From Mantis religiosa (Eukaryota > Arthropoda > Insecta > Mantodea > Mantidae): 64,000 nt of DNA. Each line of letters begins with the position of its first letter. Within the stretch, counting starts at the first letter, position 1. The notes below the pieces were generated by a model. The model was not told the origin of the DNA. It was given only the letters and a program-made list of their open reading frames with translations, and did not search any database. Of this stretch, positions 45,701-56,053 are shown piece after piece. The position numbers were made by a program, and so were the translations under genes. The DNA lies in NCBI GenBank assembly GCA_030765055.1, contig CM060947.1:59670235-59734234 (forward strand), given 5' to 3'.

Positions 45701-46343
45701 TTTGGGGGACTGCTTAATCCTGAGTGATTCCCTCAGTGCACTTCAAAGCCTACGGCAGCTGTACAATTACCACCCTATTGTGCAGCGGATACAGGATGCC
45801 CTCCACGTTTTACACCTTTCTGGCGTGAGCGTGGTGTGTGCATGGATTCCTGGTCACGTAGGCTTGCGGGGGAACGAAATGGCGGATTCGGCAGCCAAGA
45901 CGACTACCATGAAGCCCAGGGTTCGAGTACCATGTGTGACATCGGAAGATTTTAGGGCCGTATTACGGAGAGCTGTGCAAACCTGCTCGCAGGAAGAGTG
46001 GTCCGCTCTCCGCAATGATAAACTTAGATCTATTAAGGAACTTCCGATTCCCTGGGTTACCTCCTGTCGGTCATCTCGTCGCATGGAGGTGATTTTGGCT
46101 CGGTTGCGCATTGGGCATTGTTATTTTAGCCACAGCTTTTTATTGAATAGCACTCTGGTTCCCGTTTGCCCACTGTGCAGTGCTGACCTGACTGTCCGTC
46201 ACTTGCTTTTAGATTGTTTTAGCTTGGAACGTCTCCGCAGGTCTCTCCAGCTGCCGGCCAGCTTGGCGGAGACCCTCGCGGATGACGAAACGGCGGTGGG
46301 CAAAGTTTTAGCGTTTGTTTCAGCTGTGGATTTTAGAATTTAA
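42707..46343 (+). pseudogene. A2 ORF2, many lesions
   Basis: All domains of family A ORF2 can be followed but the frame is broken repeatedly. There is a TAA at 42953 (the same site as in A1), a TGA near 43301 (W to stop), and an 8-bp local duplication GTGTCTAC near 43362-43377. Small deletions lie near 43500 and 43850. A deletion of roughly 35 bp lies at about 44519 before the RT 'FRVRVGS' region, and a 2-bp loss at the FVDDF motif near 44683 removes the catalytic frame. There is also a TGA near 45091. RNase H and the final Cys/His cluster (CPLCSADLTVRHLLLDC) remain readable. Confidence 0.85.
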
Positions 46344-46515
46344 CCTCAAGTATTTTTTTTAGTATATATGTGTGTGCAGTTTTAATAGGTTTATATATAA
46401 TATATATTTTTAGAAAATTTTATATTGGCTTTTGCCATGACTTGTTTTTTAAAGGGCGCTGATGACCGCCGTAGTTGAGCGCCCCTATACACATCATCTT
46501 CATCATCATCATCAC

Positions 46516-47169
46516 GCTAAGTCCGCTTGCCGTTTGCCCCGGATGTTAACAACTACGGTGCCATACCGGGATGTGCAACGTTTTTTCCGTCGCCAACTCC
46601 TATCTGCTTGGCAGCACTCCTGGACAGCTTTGGAAGGCACACAACTCCGGGCAATAAAGGAGAGCGTACAACCCTGGCTAACTTCCTGCAGGGATAACCG
46701 GCGAGCCGAAGTGATACTCACCCGGCTGAGAATTGGACACACGAGTGACCAATGGCCATCTGTTAAGAGGGGAACCGGCCCCTGTGTGTGCTCCGTGTGC
46801 AGTACGCTTCACTGTGCGGCATGTATTGCTTGATTGCCCACAGTACGCCCGCATTCGCCAGTCTTTGGGCTTGGGAACTAACGCACGATGTTTTAGGGGA
46901 CGACCCAGTGGCCGTGGATAAGGCACTGCGGTTTGTTGCTAAAATCAGTTTTAATAAGCAAGTCTGACTTGTATTTCATATTTATTAATTTTAGAGATTT
47001 TAAATTTTTAGTACTGGGATGAGTTTTTTTATGGGCTTTTAATAGTTGAGTGTTTTATTTTATCTTACTTTTTAACTTAGTTTGTGTAGCTTTTAGTTGT
47101 TAGAGTTAACTTCGGGCCCAAATGACCTTGTCGACGGGCCCTAAAACACCACACACTCACTCACTCACT
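46516..47169 (+). pseudogene. Family B 3' fragment (ORF2 end, 3' UTR, tail)
   Basis: It starts inside RNase H at AKSACRLPR directly after the A2 tail. It reads DVQRFFRRQLLSAWQHSW and RRAEVILTRLRIGHT, a frameshift near 46740, then the cluster CAPCAVRFTVRHVLLDC, another frameshift near 46885 and ISFNKQV to a stop near 46966. The 3' hairpin (47114-47141) and a long CACTCACTCACTCAC tail follow. This is probably the remainder of a B insertion into the C element's RT. Confidence 0.85.
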
Positions 47170-47287
47170 CCTATTTGCCTCACCAGTTGTGTATGCAAGG
47201 TGATGGAACGCATGATGTCTGGGCGGTTGGTATGGTGGCTGGAAACGCACAACCTGCTGAATAACAAATTTTACCAAGTTCTTATAC
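47170..47287 (+). pseudogene. RT segment joined to a 3' UTR, probably the C element's far end
   Basis: About 33 codons of RT (PICLTSCVCKVMERM, then LVWWLETHNLLNN) of the A/C type, but different from every A copy here (MSGRL in place of INGRL, PICL in place of PISL). At about 47272 the sequence jumps to a 3' UTR-like stretch (AAATTTTACCAAG, similar to 48361-48374). About 2 kb of ORF2 is therefore missing. A solo LTR follows, then the UTR and tail continue at 47657. Confidence 0.6.
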
Positions 47288-47652
47288 TGTCGCCAGGTCA
47301 TTGTTGATTGGAGGCAGCGCGGGTAACAAGTTCGAAGAGACGGCAGTGCAGTGTGCAGATGGAGGCTTGCCAAGATGGTGGGCGGGAGCAGACGGATTTT
47401 GCAAGAGTTCGCCTTTGTTCTAGCCGGTCTCGATTTTTCGAGAAATTTCTGGTGTGTTATAAATCGATAAAAAGGCAGCCTGCCTGAAAAGAGACAGTGA
47501 GTTGGTAATTGAACGCGTGCGGTAAGCAGCTGTGTTGGTTGACCTGTATGTTACATTGTGTATGTGAACAGTGTATTGCTACGGAAATAAAGTGCAATTT
47601 TTTGTGTTTGTAACCTGGACTTTTTATTTCACGAACCCACAAAGGTTCCACA
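47288..47652 (+). mobile_element. Solo LTR
   Basis: A 365-bp segment starting TG and ending CA, flanked by the 4-bp repeat ATAC (47284-47287, 47653-47656). It contains TATAAA at 47458 and AATAAA at 47586, about 130 bp apart, the usual order of promoter and polyadenylation signal in an LTR. No internal retroviral-type genes are present, so it is a solo LTR left by recombination. The orientation is given by those two signals. A 4-bp duplication fits Gypsy-type or similar elements (inference). Confidence 0.75.
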
Positions 47653-47656
47653 ATAC

Positions 47657-47720
47657 TAAATAATTTTTAAAAGGGGTGCTGATGATCGCGCCGTTGAGCG
47701 CCCTTATACCTACATCATCA
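47657..47720 (+). repeat. I-group-like 3' tail with hairpin
   Basis: GGGTGC...TGATGATC...GTTGAGCGCCC (47674-47703), then CCTACATCATCAT. The stem has a G-U pair where family A has G-C. It is the end of the element interrupted by the LTR. Confidence 0.75.
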
Positions 47721-48447
47721 TGAACGCACTCTACGTTTTACATGCCTCTGGTGTTAGCGTGGTCTGTGCATGGGTTCCTGGTCACATAGACTTGCGGGGG
47801 AATGGAAGGGCGGATTCGGCAGCTAAAGTGGCCACCTGCCCAGTGTTAACATTCCTTTCGTGACTGCAGAAGACATGGGCTTGTGCCTAGAGCGGCCTTG
47901 TCGTGCTGGCATGATAATGGTCTGCTCCGCATGGCAACAAGCTTAGAACCGTGAAGGAGCTTTCGGTTAACTGGATGACCTCCTGTCGGTTATCCCATCG
48001 CAAGGAAACTATCATGGCTTGGTTGCGTATTGGTCACTGTCATTTTACACAAAGTTTTATGTTAAACGGGGACTGTGCGGTGCAGCCCTAACGGTCCGCC
48101 ATGTGCTTTTAGAATGTTTTAGCTTAGCACGTCTCTGCAGCTCTCTCCAGCTGCTGGCCAGCTTGGTGGAGATACTCGCGAACGACCAGATGGTGGAGAC
48201 CAAGTTTTTTTAAATTGTTTTTAAATGTTCCTTTTACGATTTAGTTCCTGGGATAGTGCCTAGGCATTTTACTCTTTGACAGTTCATTTCTTGTTGGTTT
48301 TAACATTACCGAGTATTTTATTTTACTTGTGATTTTAATTGGTATGGCTATCTTTTAGCCAAATTTTACTAAGTTTTTATATGCACTAGTTTTTAAAAAG
48401 GGCACTGATGACGTCACCATTGAGTGCCGTTATATGCACATCATCAT
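47721..48447 (+). pseudogene. Decayed I-group-like RNase H end and 3' UTR
   Basis: It begins within RNase H (ALYVLHASGVSVVCAW, then VPGHIDLRGN, with normal GLRGN changed). Several frameshifts follow. Later pieces read LTVRHVLLECFSLARL and QLLASLVEILAND, ending TAA 48211-48213. The 3' UTR has hairpin GGCAC/GTGCC (48401-48428) around TGATGAC...TTGA and ends in CATCATCAT. It is more diverged from A than D is. Confidence 0.75.
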
Positions 48448-48545
48448 ACCTAGTGTCTAGATTTATACGTGGCTTTTGCATGATTGTTTTAAAAGGGAGC
48501 GGATAACCTTGTAGTTGAGTGCTCATAAACACAAATCGCCACCGC
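48448..48545 (+). repeat. Short 3' UTR remnant with tail hairpin
   Basis: GTGGCTTTTGCATGATTG resembles the family A 3' UTR (TGGCTTTTGCCATGACTTG). It is followed by a degraded hairpin GGGAGC...GGATAACC...GTTGAGTGCTC (48495-48524) and a CACCGCCAC tail. No coding sequence remains. Confidence 0.65.
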
Positions 48546-48840
48546 CACTACCATAGACAATATTTAGTTGGAGAATTACGTGCATTCACAAACAAAAATA
48601 AACAATGATAATTTATTTTTGTATATTTTAATATTTCCATGCAGAAACTGAACACTTATACCTACACTATATTCTTTTTCTTGAACACATTTCATTATTG
48701 TATCAATAAATGATTCTACTGTGGAACCACTAGCCTCAATTTTTAGTATATTTTGCTAATCACTTTGAACTTCATTTGTTCTTCCTCTTTGACATAGTAT
48801 TTATCCTTGGTTAAAATTTGTATAATTTCACTTTTTACAG

Positions 48841-49069
48841 GCTTGGTATTCCAATGCCGGTGTCACATACGGTGAAACTCCTGATGGAAAATGTAATGAA
48901 TGACATGAACATTTCAGAAAGAGAAGCCAAATTTATTAAAGCCTTTACTGTATTTGGGTTTGATGTTTTCCATGCAGGAACTACTTCCACTAAGGAAGGT
49001 GCTATTGTTGGCATACCATCAAGTTTCTCTTATAATTCCAGGGACGATCTGGATCAAGGTAAAATAATT
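48841..49069 (+). CDS. TMEM177: Internal exon of a TMEM177-like host gene
   Basis: TMEM177 is a mitochondrial inner-membrane protein linked to COX20 and cytochrome c oxidase subunit 2 assembly. This exon is preceded by a T-rich tract and TTTTTACAG (acceptor at 48840) and followed by a consensus GTAAGT donor at 49070. Between them the frame reads LGIPMPVSHTVKLLMENV, then AFTVFGFDVFHAGTTSTKEG, then AIVGIPSSFSY and DDLDQGKIIV. The 'G.P.P' start and 'GAIVGIP..F' phrase are what I recognise from the TMEM177 family. The exon enters in phase 2 and leaves in phase 1. The frame stays open past the donor to 49285, so the donor choice is inference. No other exon is visible in the window. Confidence 0.6.
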
Positions 49070-49289
49070 GTAAGTAACAAAACTAGTAATGCAAGTATTT
49101 TCATATTTAAAGAAAATGCATTTAATTTCTATCACATTAACCCTTTGTTGCATGAACTTCGTAGAATTTTATTGATAAAGAAAACAGTCAAAAGTAATGG
49201 AATAGGGATGAAGCATGCTTATGCATTGATAGGAATTATCAATAAAGTTTGCAGAAATTATTGTTCAGTAAATATTTACTTGTGATTTT

Positions 49290-50110
49290 TTCTACTCTTA
49301 TTCCTCTATTTTTTTAATGTTAATCCGTCATTGCAACTCATCTGAGTTTTTGGATTGAGGGTGTTCTGACACAAGTACTTGTGGCGAAATCTCGAACAGC
49401 ATTTTTGGATGGAATGACTACTTACTATAATTAGTAGACAAAGTAAGAATTAAGCTTTGAGCACTAACATAACTGTCTACTCCCTCTTGTGCTATCTGTT
49501 CTTAAAAAGGCTTATTCGCTAGACTTCATTATTTTCGTTTCTTGTCTGCTTTTGATCACATTTCTGTTTCTTTAGATTCTTTGGTTGTTAGCATATGCAT
49601 TAATTTTGTTGTTTTCAATGTTTTATGACTTCCATTCATACTTAGTGTTTTATACAGATCAACAGCATTAAACAGTGTTTGCGAATATAACCAATATAAC
49701 CAAAACAGTTACTTTTTTTGTTATGTTCCAAGTCATCATCATCTTGTAAGGAATGATTTCATTGAGTAATAAAAACAACAACGTAGCCTGTGTTTGCACA
49801 TATTAGTGTAAGTATTCAGTAAATAATGGACTATGTCATTTGTTTACAATAAATGTACTTTCAGACAGTGTCAATTTATAACTAAATGGTGTTTTAAAAA
49901 AGGTCTTGTGCTTGGGTGTGGGTTAATAGATTTTCTCATTCCCACTGTTGGTAGCTTTGTTTAATACACCATAACACAATTGTCCATTCATTTACTAAGC
50001 ATTTTGCTGTCGCAATTCTATAAATTAGCTCTTTTAAGGCAATAAAATGAGACTGCTGCATATATACCAATCTTTTATGGCCAGTCATGCTTCTGTTTTA
50101 ATCTTAAATA
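49290..50110. other. Probable intron or intergenic sequence
   Basis: AT-rich, unique-looking and without readable genes. It ends with the target copy ACATTTTTGTCA (50111-50122) used by B5. If the TMEM177-like exon is real, B5 lies downstream of it, possibly in its intron. Confidence 0.4.
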
Positions 50111-50122
50111 ACATTTTTGTCA

Positions 50123-50290
50123 GCCCCTCAAAATCCAACCTCTGCGGTCCTCGTCCCGAGGGGTGGGCAACAGGAAGTACGGGACTGACTGATGGGGTGA
50201 TGTACGGTGGGGACTTGGTGTACCCCACGACCGCTACGGCTGCCGAGAAGGCCCATCAGTAACCCCGAAAACTGGCAGAAGAGGCTCTGG
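50123..50290 (+). ncRNA. Candidate HDV-like ribozyme (B5 copy)
   Basis: The same fold as in B3. GCCCCTC pairs with GAGGGGT, TCCTCGTC loop and GGGCAACA are unchanged, and the ACTGATGGG/CCCATCAGT stem and CCCCGAAAA strand are intact. One change inside the joining strand (GTAGGGG to GTACGGG) lies outside the proposed helices. Confidence 0.55.
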
Positions 50291-51068
50291 TATTCTCCCC
50301 CAGGGACCTACTACGGTAGGTACGGGATTGGCGAACCCGGGGTCCCTAGCCACTCACCCTCATTTCATCCCCCTCACCTCCATCAACTGTGCCACGCTGT
50401 GCTACTGCTGATCAGTATGCATCACCTTCTTCCCCTTCTAGTTTTTTATTATAATTATTAGCACTTAAGATCTTAGGTTTATAACTCCTGTCTCACCAGC
50501 AGGGATCTCTCCTATCTCCGTGGTTCTGTCCCACGGTTTTCAGCGCGGCTTCCGACATGTGAGCTCTCCGGAGGTCTCAAAAGTGAAGGTTGAGCGGACC
50601 CTTCGCACTGCCCCTATGTGTAGCCTTAGGTGCGGAGCCCGTCCACACCGTCGAGTACACCAGCGTAGCTCCTTGAGGGCCCGGTCTGTGGTAATCTCCC
50701 GACGGCCGCGTTTTGCCGTTGGGTTAGTATCACGGACCGGACGTGTTACCGCTGACGGAACCCCGGTGTAATCAACCACAAGTCCCCTGAATCCGCGTGT
50801 GCCCTTTATGCGCAGCGCGGCCTAAAGTGGGGAGCCACAGGCGGTTATTCCTGTGGTAGGGGCATAAAGCCGGGGTGTGCGTGGTGAACGGTTTACCCAT
50901 ACGGACAAGCAGTGGATATTGAAGGGTAGCTTTTCTGAGGTACAAATGAGATCGGTCATGGGTGGGGTCCCCATGACGGCACAGACCGTGAAGATTCGGT
51001 GTCTTTCTTTCTTTAACCCCCGGATGGCAGGCTGACGCCGACGGTTCCGGATGGGGGTCCTATGCAAA

Positions 51069-52232
51069 ATGCATCCGCGCAAAACCTTCTTCATCGACCG
51101 GTATATAGTAATGACCTTGGCATGTGATGGCAAAACGTTTAACGATATCAGCCCTTTTTACATAAAGCGTGAGTTAGATAAGATCAGTGGCCCTGTTAAG
51201 AATGCGACGCGCCTCCGAGACGGCACCCTGCTATTGGAGAGCACAAGTGCAGACCAGTCTCGAAAACTGCAAAAGGCGACTTTGTTGGGCTCCTACCCTA
51301 TCCGGGTAGCCCCACACAAAACCCTTAACACCTGCAGAGGAGTAGTCACCACCTCCAGCTTAGACGGTCTTGCAAACGAAGAAATTGTAAGTTGCCTCTC
51401 TGATCAACTTGTTTGTCAGGCGTACCGGCTAATACGAAAACACGATGGCAAGGAGTACCCACTACGTACGGTTTTTCTTACCTTCGCCGGGACGAAGCTA
51501 CCCGAGTACATCTACTGCGGCTATGAACGTGCTAGCGTCCGCCAGTATGTCCCGAACCCCATGCGCTGTTTCCAATGTCAGCGGTTCGGACATACTAAGG
51601 TCACATGTACTAATCCTGCTCTTTGTGAGCAATGTGGCCTACCGAAGCACGACGATCCAAACTGCAGTCGAACACCTTCTTGCGTGAACTGTGGCGGCAG
51701 TCACCCCTCCAGTTCGAGACAGTGCCCTAGATTCATGGACGAAAAGAGCATTCAGGAGCTACGTGTCAAAGAACGCCTGACTTTTCCAGAGGCACGACGG
51801 CGCTTTTAACAACTAAAGCCTGCTACCACTACTACTGGATATGCATCAGCAGCTCGCCGTACTACTAATACCACTGTTGCTGTTCAACACGTCCCTGTCG
51901 CCCACGCATCCACGCAGACTGACTTTCTAGCCGTTAAACCCACGTCACAGACTGTTTGCCTATCCACCAGCACAGCCTCCGCTTCAGCCGTACAGACTCC
52001 AGCCACCAAGCCATCAGCGGGTAACAACCATCCCGTAGTAAATGCGAAAAACCGATCCCGACCACAACATAGATCGCGAAGTCGCTCGCCTTCTATTAGA
52101 TCCCGGTCTCGTTCTACGAGCCGTAGGAGTTCTGACTCCCGATCATCAGCGGAGTCACAGGAGGCTAACGATTTTCGAGTCGTAGGGCCCAAATCAGCCA
52201 AGGTCAAGAAAAAGGTTAAAACGGCCCATTAA
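51069..52232 (+). pseudogene. B5 ORF1 with one stop
   Basis: ATG 51069 (MHPRKTFFIDRY) aligns with ATG of B1 and B3, which read MSPRK. The knuckles CFQCQRFGHTKVTC, CEQCGLPKHDDPNC and CVNCGGSHPSSSRQC are present. A G-to-T change makes TAA at 51807-51809 (RRRF then stop, where others have RRRFEQLK). The frame then continues through the RS-rich tail to TAA 52230-52232. ORF2 starts 9 nt later. Confidence 0.88.
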
Positions 52233-55200
52233 AAATTCTTTATGGAAAAATCCAGTGGAATGTCAATGGTTTTCGAGCTCGTGCTCAAGACCTACAACAT
52301 TTAGTTTCTCAACGGCCACCCTCAATTATTTGTCTCCAGGAAACCCACTTACATCCCAATCACTCGTTACACCTTCACTCTTTCTCTGCATTTAGAAGCG
52401 ACTCTCTTGCAGGTATGCGTGCAAGCGGTGGCGTTGCTACCTTAGTGGCGCCTAACATCTCAGCCGCCAACGTTCCTCTCACCACACCATTGCTCCCCTC
52501 ACCACTACTCCTTGTGGGAGATTTCAATGCCAAGCACACGCTCTGGGGATCAGACGCTGATGACGCCCGTGGATGCCTCCTCGTGGACGTCTTCGATAAG
52601 CCTGACCTGCTTCTGCTAAATACTGGTGACCGGACATTCCTATCATCCGCTTATGGTACACATTCCGTATTAGACCTTTCTTTCTGCAGTCCGTCATTAA
52701 TACCACTACTTGAGTGGTCAGTACTCTCCGACCTCTTTGGCAGTGATCATTACCCCATTAACATTCATTTTTCTGGCCGCCAATGTGTACCTTCTCGACA
52801 TCCTATCTGGATTATTTCCAAAGCTAATTGGGGAAAATTCCATTCCCTGATAAACCTTATGGATGATGGTTTCGACACCATCGATGAAATGGTCGAATAC
52901 TTTACTTGCTCGAACCTGCTCGCAGCAGAATCCAGCATTCCTCGAGGTTCGCTTACACCACGTCATATCCCTGTACCGTGGTGGTCCGAGGAATGCAGTT
53001 TGGCTGTCAAAGCACGCAAACGTGCTTTCCGCATTTTTCAGCGGCACCCGACGGAAGGGAACTTCGTCGCCTTCAAACGTTCTCGCACAAGGGCACGTTT
53101 CATACTGCGCAATGCAAAGCGCAAATCTTGGGAAACCTATGTCTCTTCCCTTTCCCGACGCAGTTCTAACCAACAAGTATGGTCAGCTGTTCGGCGGATG
53201 TATGGCAAGTATCGCCGGACGGTAATTCCCGGCCTTGCCATCAACGGTTCCATGTGCACCACCGAGCAGGACATAGCTGAAGCCCTAGCTACAACATTTG
53301 CTGCTACTAGCCAAACTGCCCGCTATGACGCTCTCTTCCTGCCTATTAAGGAAAAGGCGGAACGGGTACAACTAAATTTTAATAGTGACTGCACCGAGCC
53401 GTACAACCAACCTTTTACCGCTGCCGAGCTCACCCATTCTCTAGCGTTAGCAAAGGATTCTTCTCCAGGTCCCGATGACGTACACCGACAGATGCTACTA
53501 CATCTTCCATCTGAGGCGCTATGTTTCCTATTAAACATCTATAACCGCATTTGGCATGAGCGGGTTTTCCCTTCCTCCTGGCGAGAGGGTATTGTCATCC
53601 CCATCCCTCGACCCGGAAAGGACCGCACACTTCCATCTAGCTACCGCCCCATTTGCCTGACGAGTGTCCTCTGTAAGACCTTCGAGCGAATGATAAACGC
53701 TCGGTTAAATTGGTGGCTAGAAAAACATAACCATCTGTCCAACTTGCAATGCGGTTTTCGTCGCCATTGCTCAAGTGTCGACAATCTAACGCGCCTTGAG
53801 GGGTATATTTCCGATGCCTTTCTACTGAAACAGCACGCCGTGGGCGTGTTCCTCGACCTGGAGAAGGCCTATGACACCACTTGGCGGTACGGCATACTCC
53901 GTAACCTTCACAGTTACGGTATGCGTGGTCATCTACCCGAATTCCTATGCAACTTTTTAAAACTTCGCCGTTTTCGGGTTCGCATAGGAAACACGATATC
54001 ACGGGAGCGGATACAGGAGAACGGCGTAACTCAAGGGTCAATTCTGAGCGTCACCCTTTTTGCCGTAGCGATTAACGGCATCACTAGTGCCGTTCGAAGT
54101 GGAATTCCATCATCCATCTATGTTGACGACTTCGCAATCTATTATAGATCTGCCAACATAGATCACATTGAGCGCCAACTGTAGCTGACCATTACCCAGC
54201 TAGCAGCTTGGGCGCTTCAAACCGGCTTCCGTTTTTCAGCTGTGAAGACGCAGTGTATCCACTTTCACCGCCTACGAGGTATTCACCCCCCTCCTGATCT
54301 TTATTTGAACGGCACACCCCTGCCATTTGTCTCGCACCTGAAGTTCTTGGGCCTCTACTTGGACCGACAACTCAATTGGGAGCACCACATTCGTCACCTT
54401 CGAGCCTCTTGCGATCGTTCTCTTCGGGTGCTGAAGGTATTATCTGGAGCATCTTGGGTGGGCGATCGCACGGTAATGTTGAGGCTGTACCGCTCTCTGG
54501 TTCGGTCCAAGCTGGACTATGGCAGTTTTATTTATGGCGCAGCGACCGCCTCTAAACTTCGCCTTTTAGACACCGTGCATCACACTGGCATCCGCCTTGC
54601 CACAGGAGCTTTCCGCACCAGTCGAGTCGACTGCCTGTGTGCAGACTCAGGCGAACCTCCACTCCATATTCGTCGCTCGCTGTTACTGTGCTCATACGTG
54701 TCGAAGTTGGCAAGTTATCACAATCATCCTTGTTTCAAACCAGTTCTGTGTCCAGATTTAGTCCACCGATATATGCGCCCTGGTTCTCGGACACGCCCCG
54801 TGGGAATAAGATTTCGGGATCTACTACATTCGCATGACCTCCGAATGCCTCGCGTGGAGAGGTCGTCCATCTGCCCCTATCCTGCATGGCAGCTCGATCG
54901 TGCGCGGTTCGATCTAACTCTTTCAAACAACCCTAGACTCGCTACTCCACATTCAGTGTTCCAACAACTTTTTGCCGAATTACTGGGCCGTTACCCTAAC
55001 TATGTTCCGGTCTTTACAGACGGTTCCCAGTTAGGTAACGCTACGGGTTGCGCATTCTTCATTAACGGTGAGGCTCATAAATTTCGACTTCTGGACTCCA
55101 CTTCGGTCTTCTCAGCAGAGCTGTATGCCATCTTTTATTTGCTCCTTTTTATTTGCAAGTTAGCTCCTGGCTCTTTTATCGTCTGGACTGACTGCCTAAG

Positions 55201-56053
55201 TGCGCTTCAGGCCTTGCAACAGCACACTGCCGCTCACTCCCTCGTTTTAAAAAATACAGGCCCAGATCTCGCAAATGCTCAGGCGCGGGTACAATTTTGT
55301 TTTTACTTGGACCCCAGGCCATGTGGGGATTTCCGGAAACGAGGAGGCGGACGCGGCTGCAAAGTCAGCTTGCCGTTTGCCCCGGAGTTTAACAACTACT
55401 GTGCCATACCAGGATGTGCAACGTTTTTTTTCGTCGCCAACTCCTCTCTGCTTGGCAGCACTCCTTGACAGCTTTGGAAGGCACACAACTCCGGGCAATT
55501 AAAGAGAGCGTACAACCCTGGCTAACTTCCTGCAGGGATACCCGGCGAGCCGAGGTGATACTCACCCGGCTGAGAATTGGGCACACACGTGCAACGCACC
55601 CCCCAGGGGCCTACTTCGGTAGGTACGGGTTTGGCGAACCCGGGGTCCCGAGCCAACAGTCTCCCTCGTGTGGGCTCCTCTTCGTGGCTGAGGGAGACGG
55701 TCAACAGGTCCACCCACGTGTAGGCCGTGCGTGGAGACCCGTGTCGGTGGAAAGGTTAGTCCTGGTGGTTGAGGGATGCGTATCTGAGCTCGTAACAGTC
55801 TTTTTCTGAATTCGGGGAGGGTACGCATTACTAATACACTACTTTGGCTTCTGCTTCGCCTAAACGGGAGGTTAGGGACTAACCCACCCCTAATCAATCG
55901 GCCAGGACTAGGTACTGTACCGACCTCCAGGGTGAGTGGGACGGCGAGCTCGCTATATCCCCTGTGTAGCCCTGTCATCCCAGTGGGATGACCCCTTGTT
56001 GGGCTCCGTGGTGGGTGGGGAGCACTGGGGGATGAATTTTTTCGCCAACTTAC

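Larger units (their letters stand above)
14490..46515 (+). mobile_element. A2: degraded family A copy carrying B1; flanks do not match
   Basis: A2 occupies 14490-15903 (5' UTR and most of ORF1) and 42211-46515 (rest of ORF1, ORF2, 3' UTR). The interior is B1, bounded by the duplication TCGCCTAAGCGG (15892-15903, 42211-42222). The 5' end has five C's, not six. The left flank (C endonuclease) and right flank (family B RNase H) share no target duplication, unlike every other full-length A or B copy here. A2 is therefore probably a recombinant of two A insertions, or its ends have been rearranged. The 3' tail reads CATCATCTTCATCATCATCATCA. Confidence 0.8.

Noticed and set aside
48818..49285. The whole open frame 48818-49285 as one coding exon
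   Set aside because: The first codons lie in the polypyrimidine tract, there is no ATG, and similarity stops near the GTAAGT donor at 49070.
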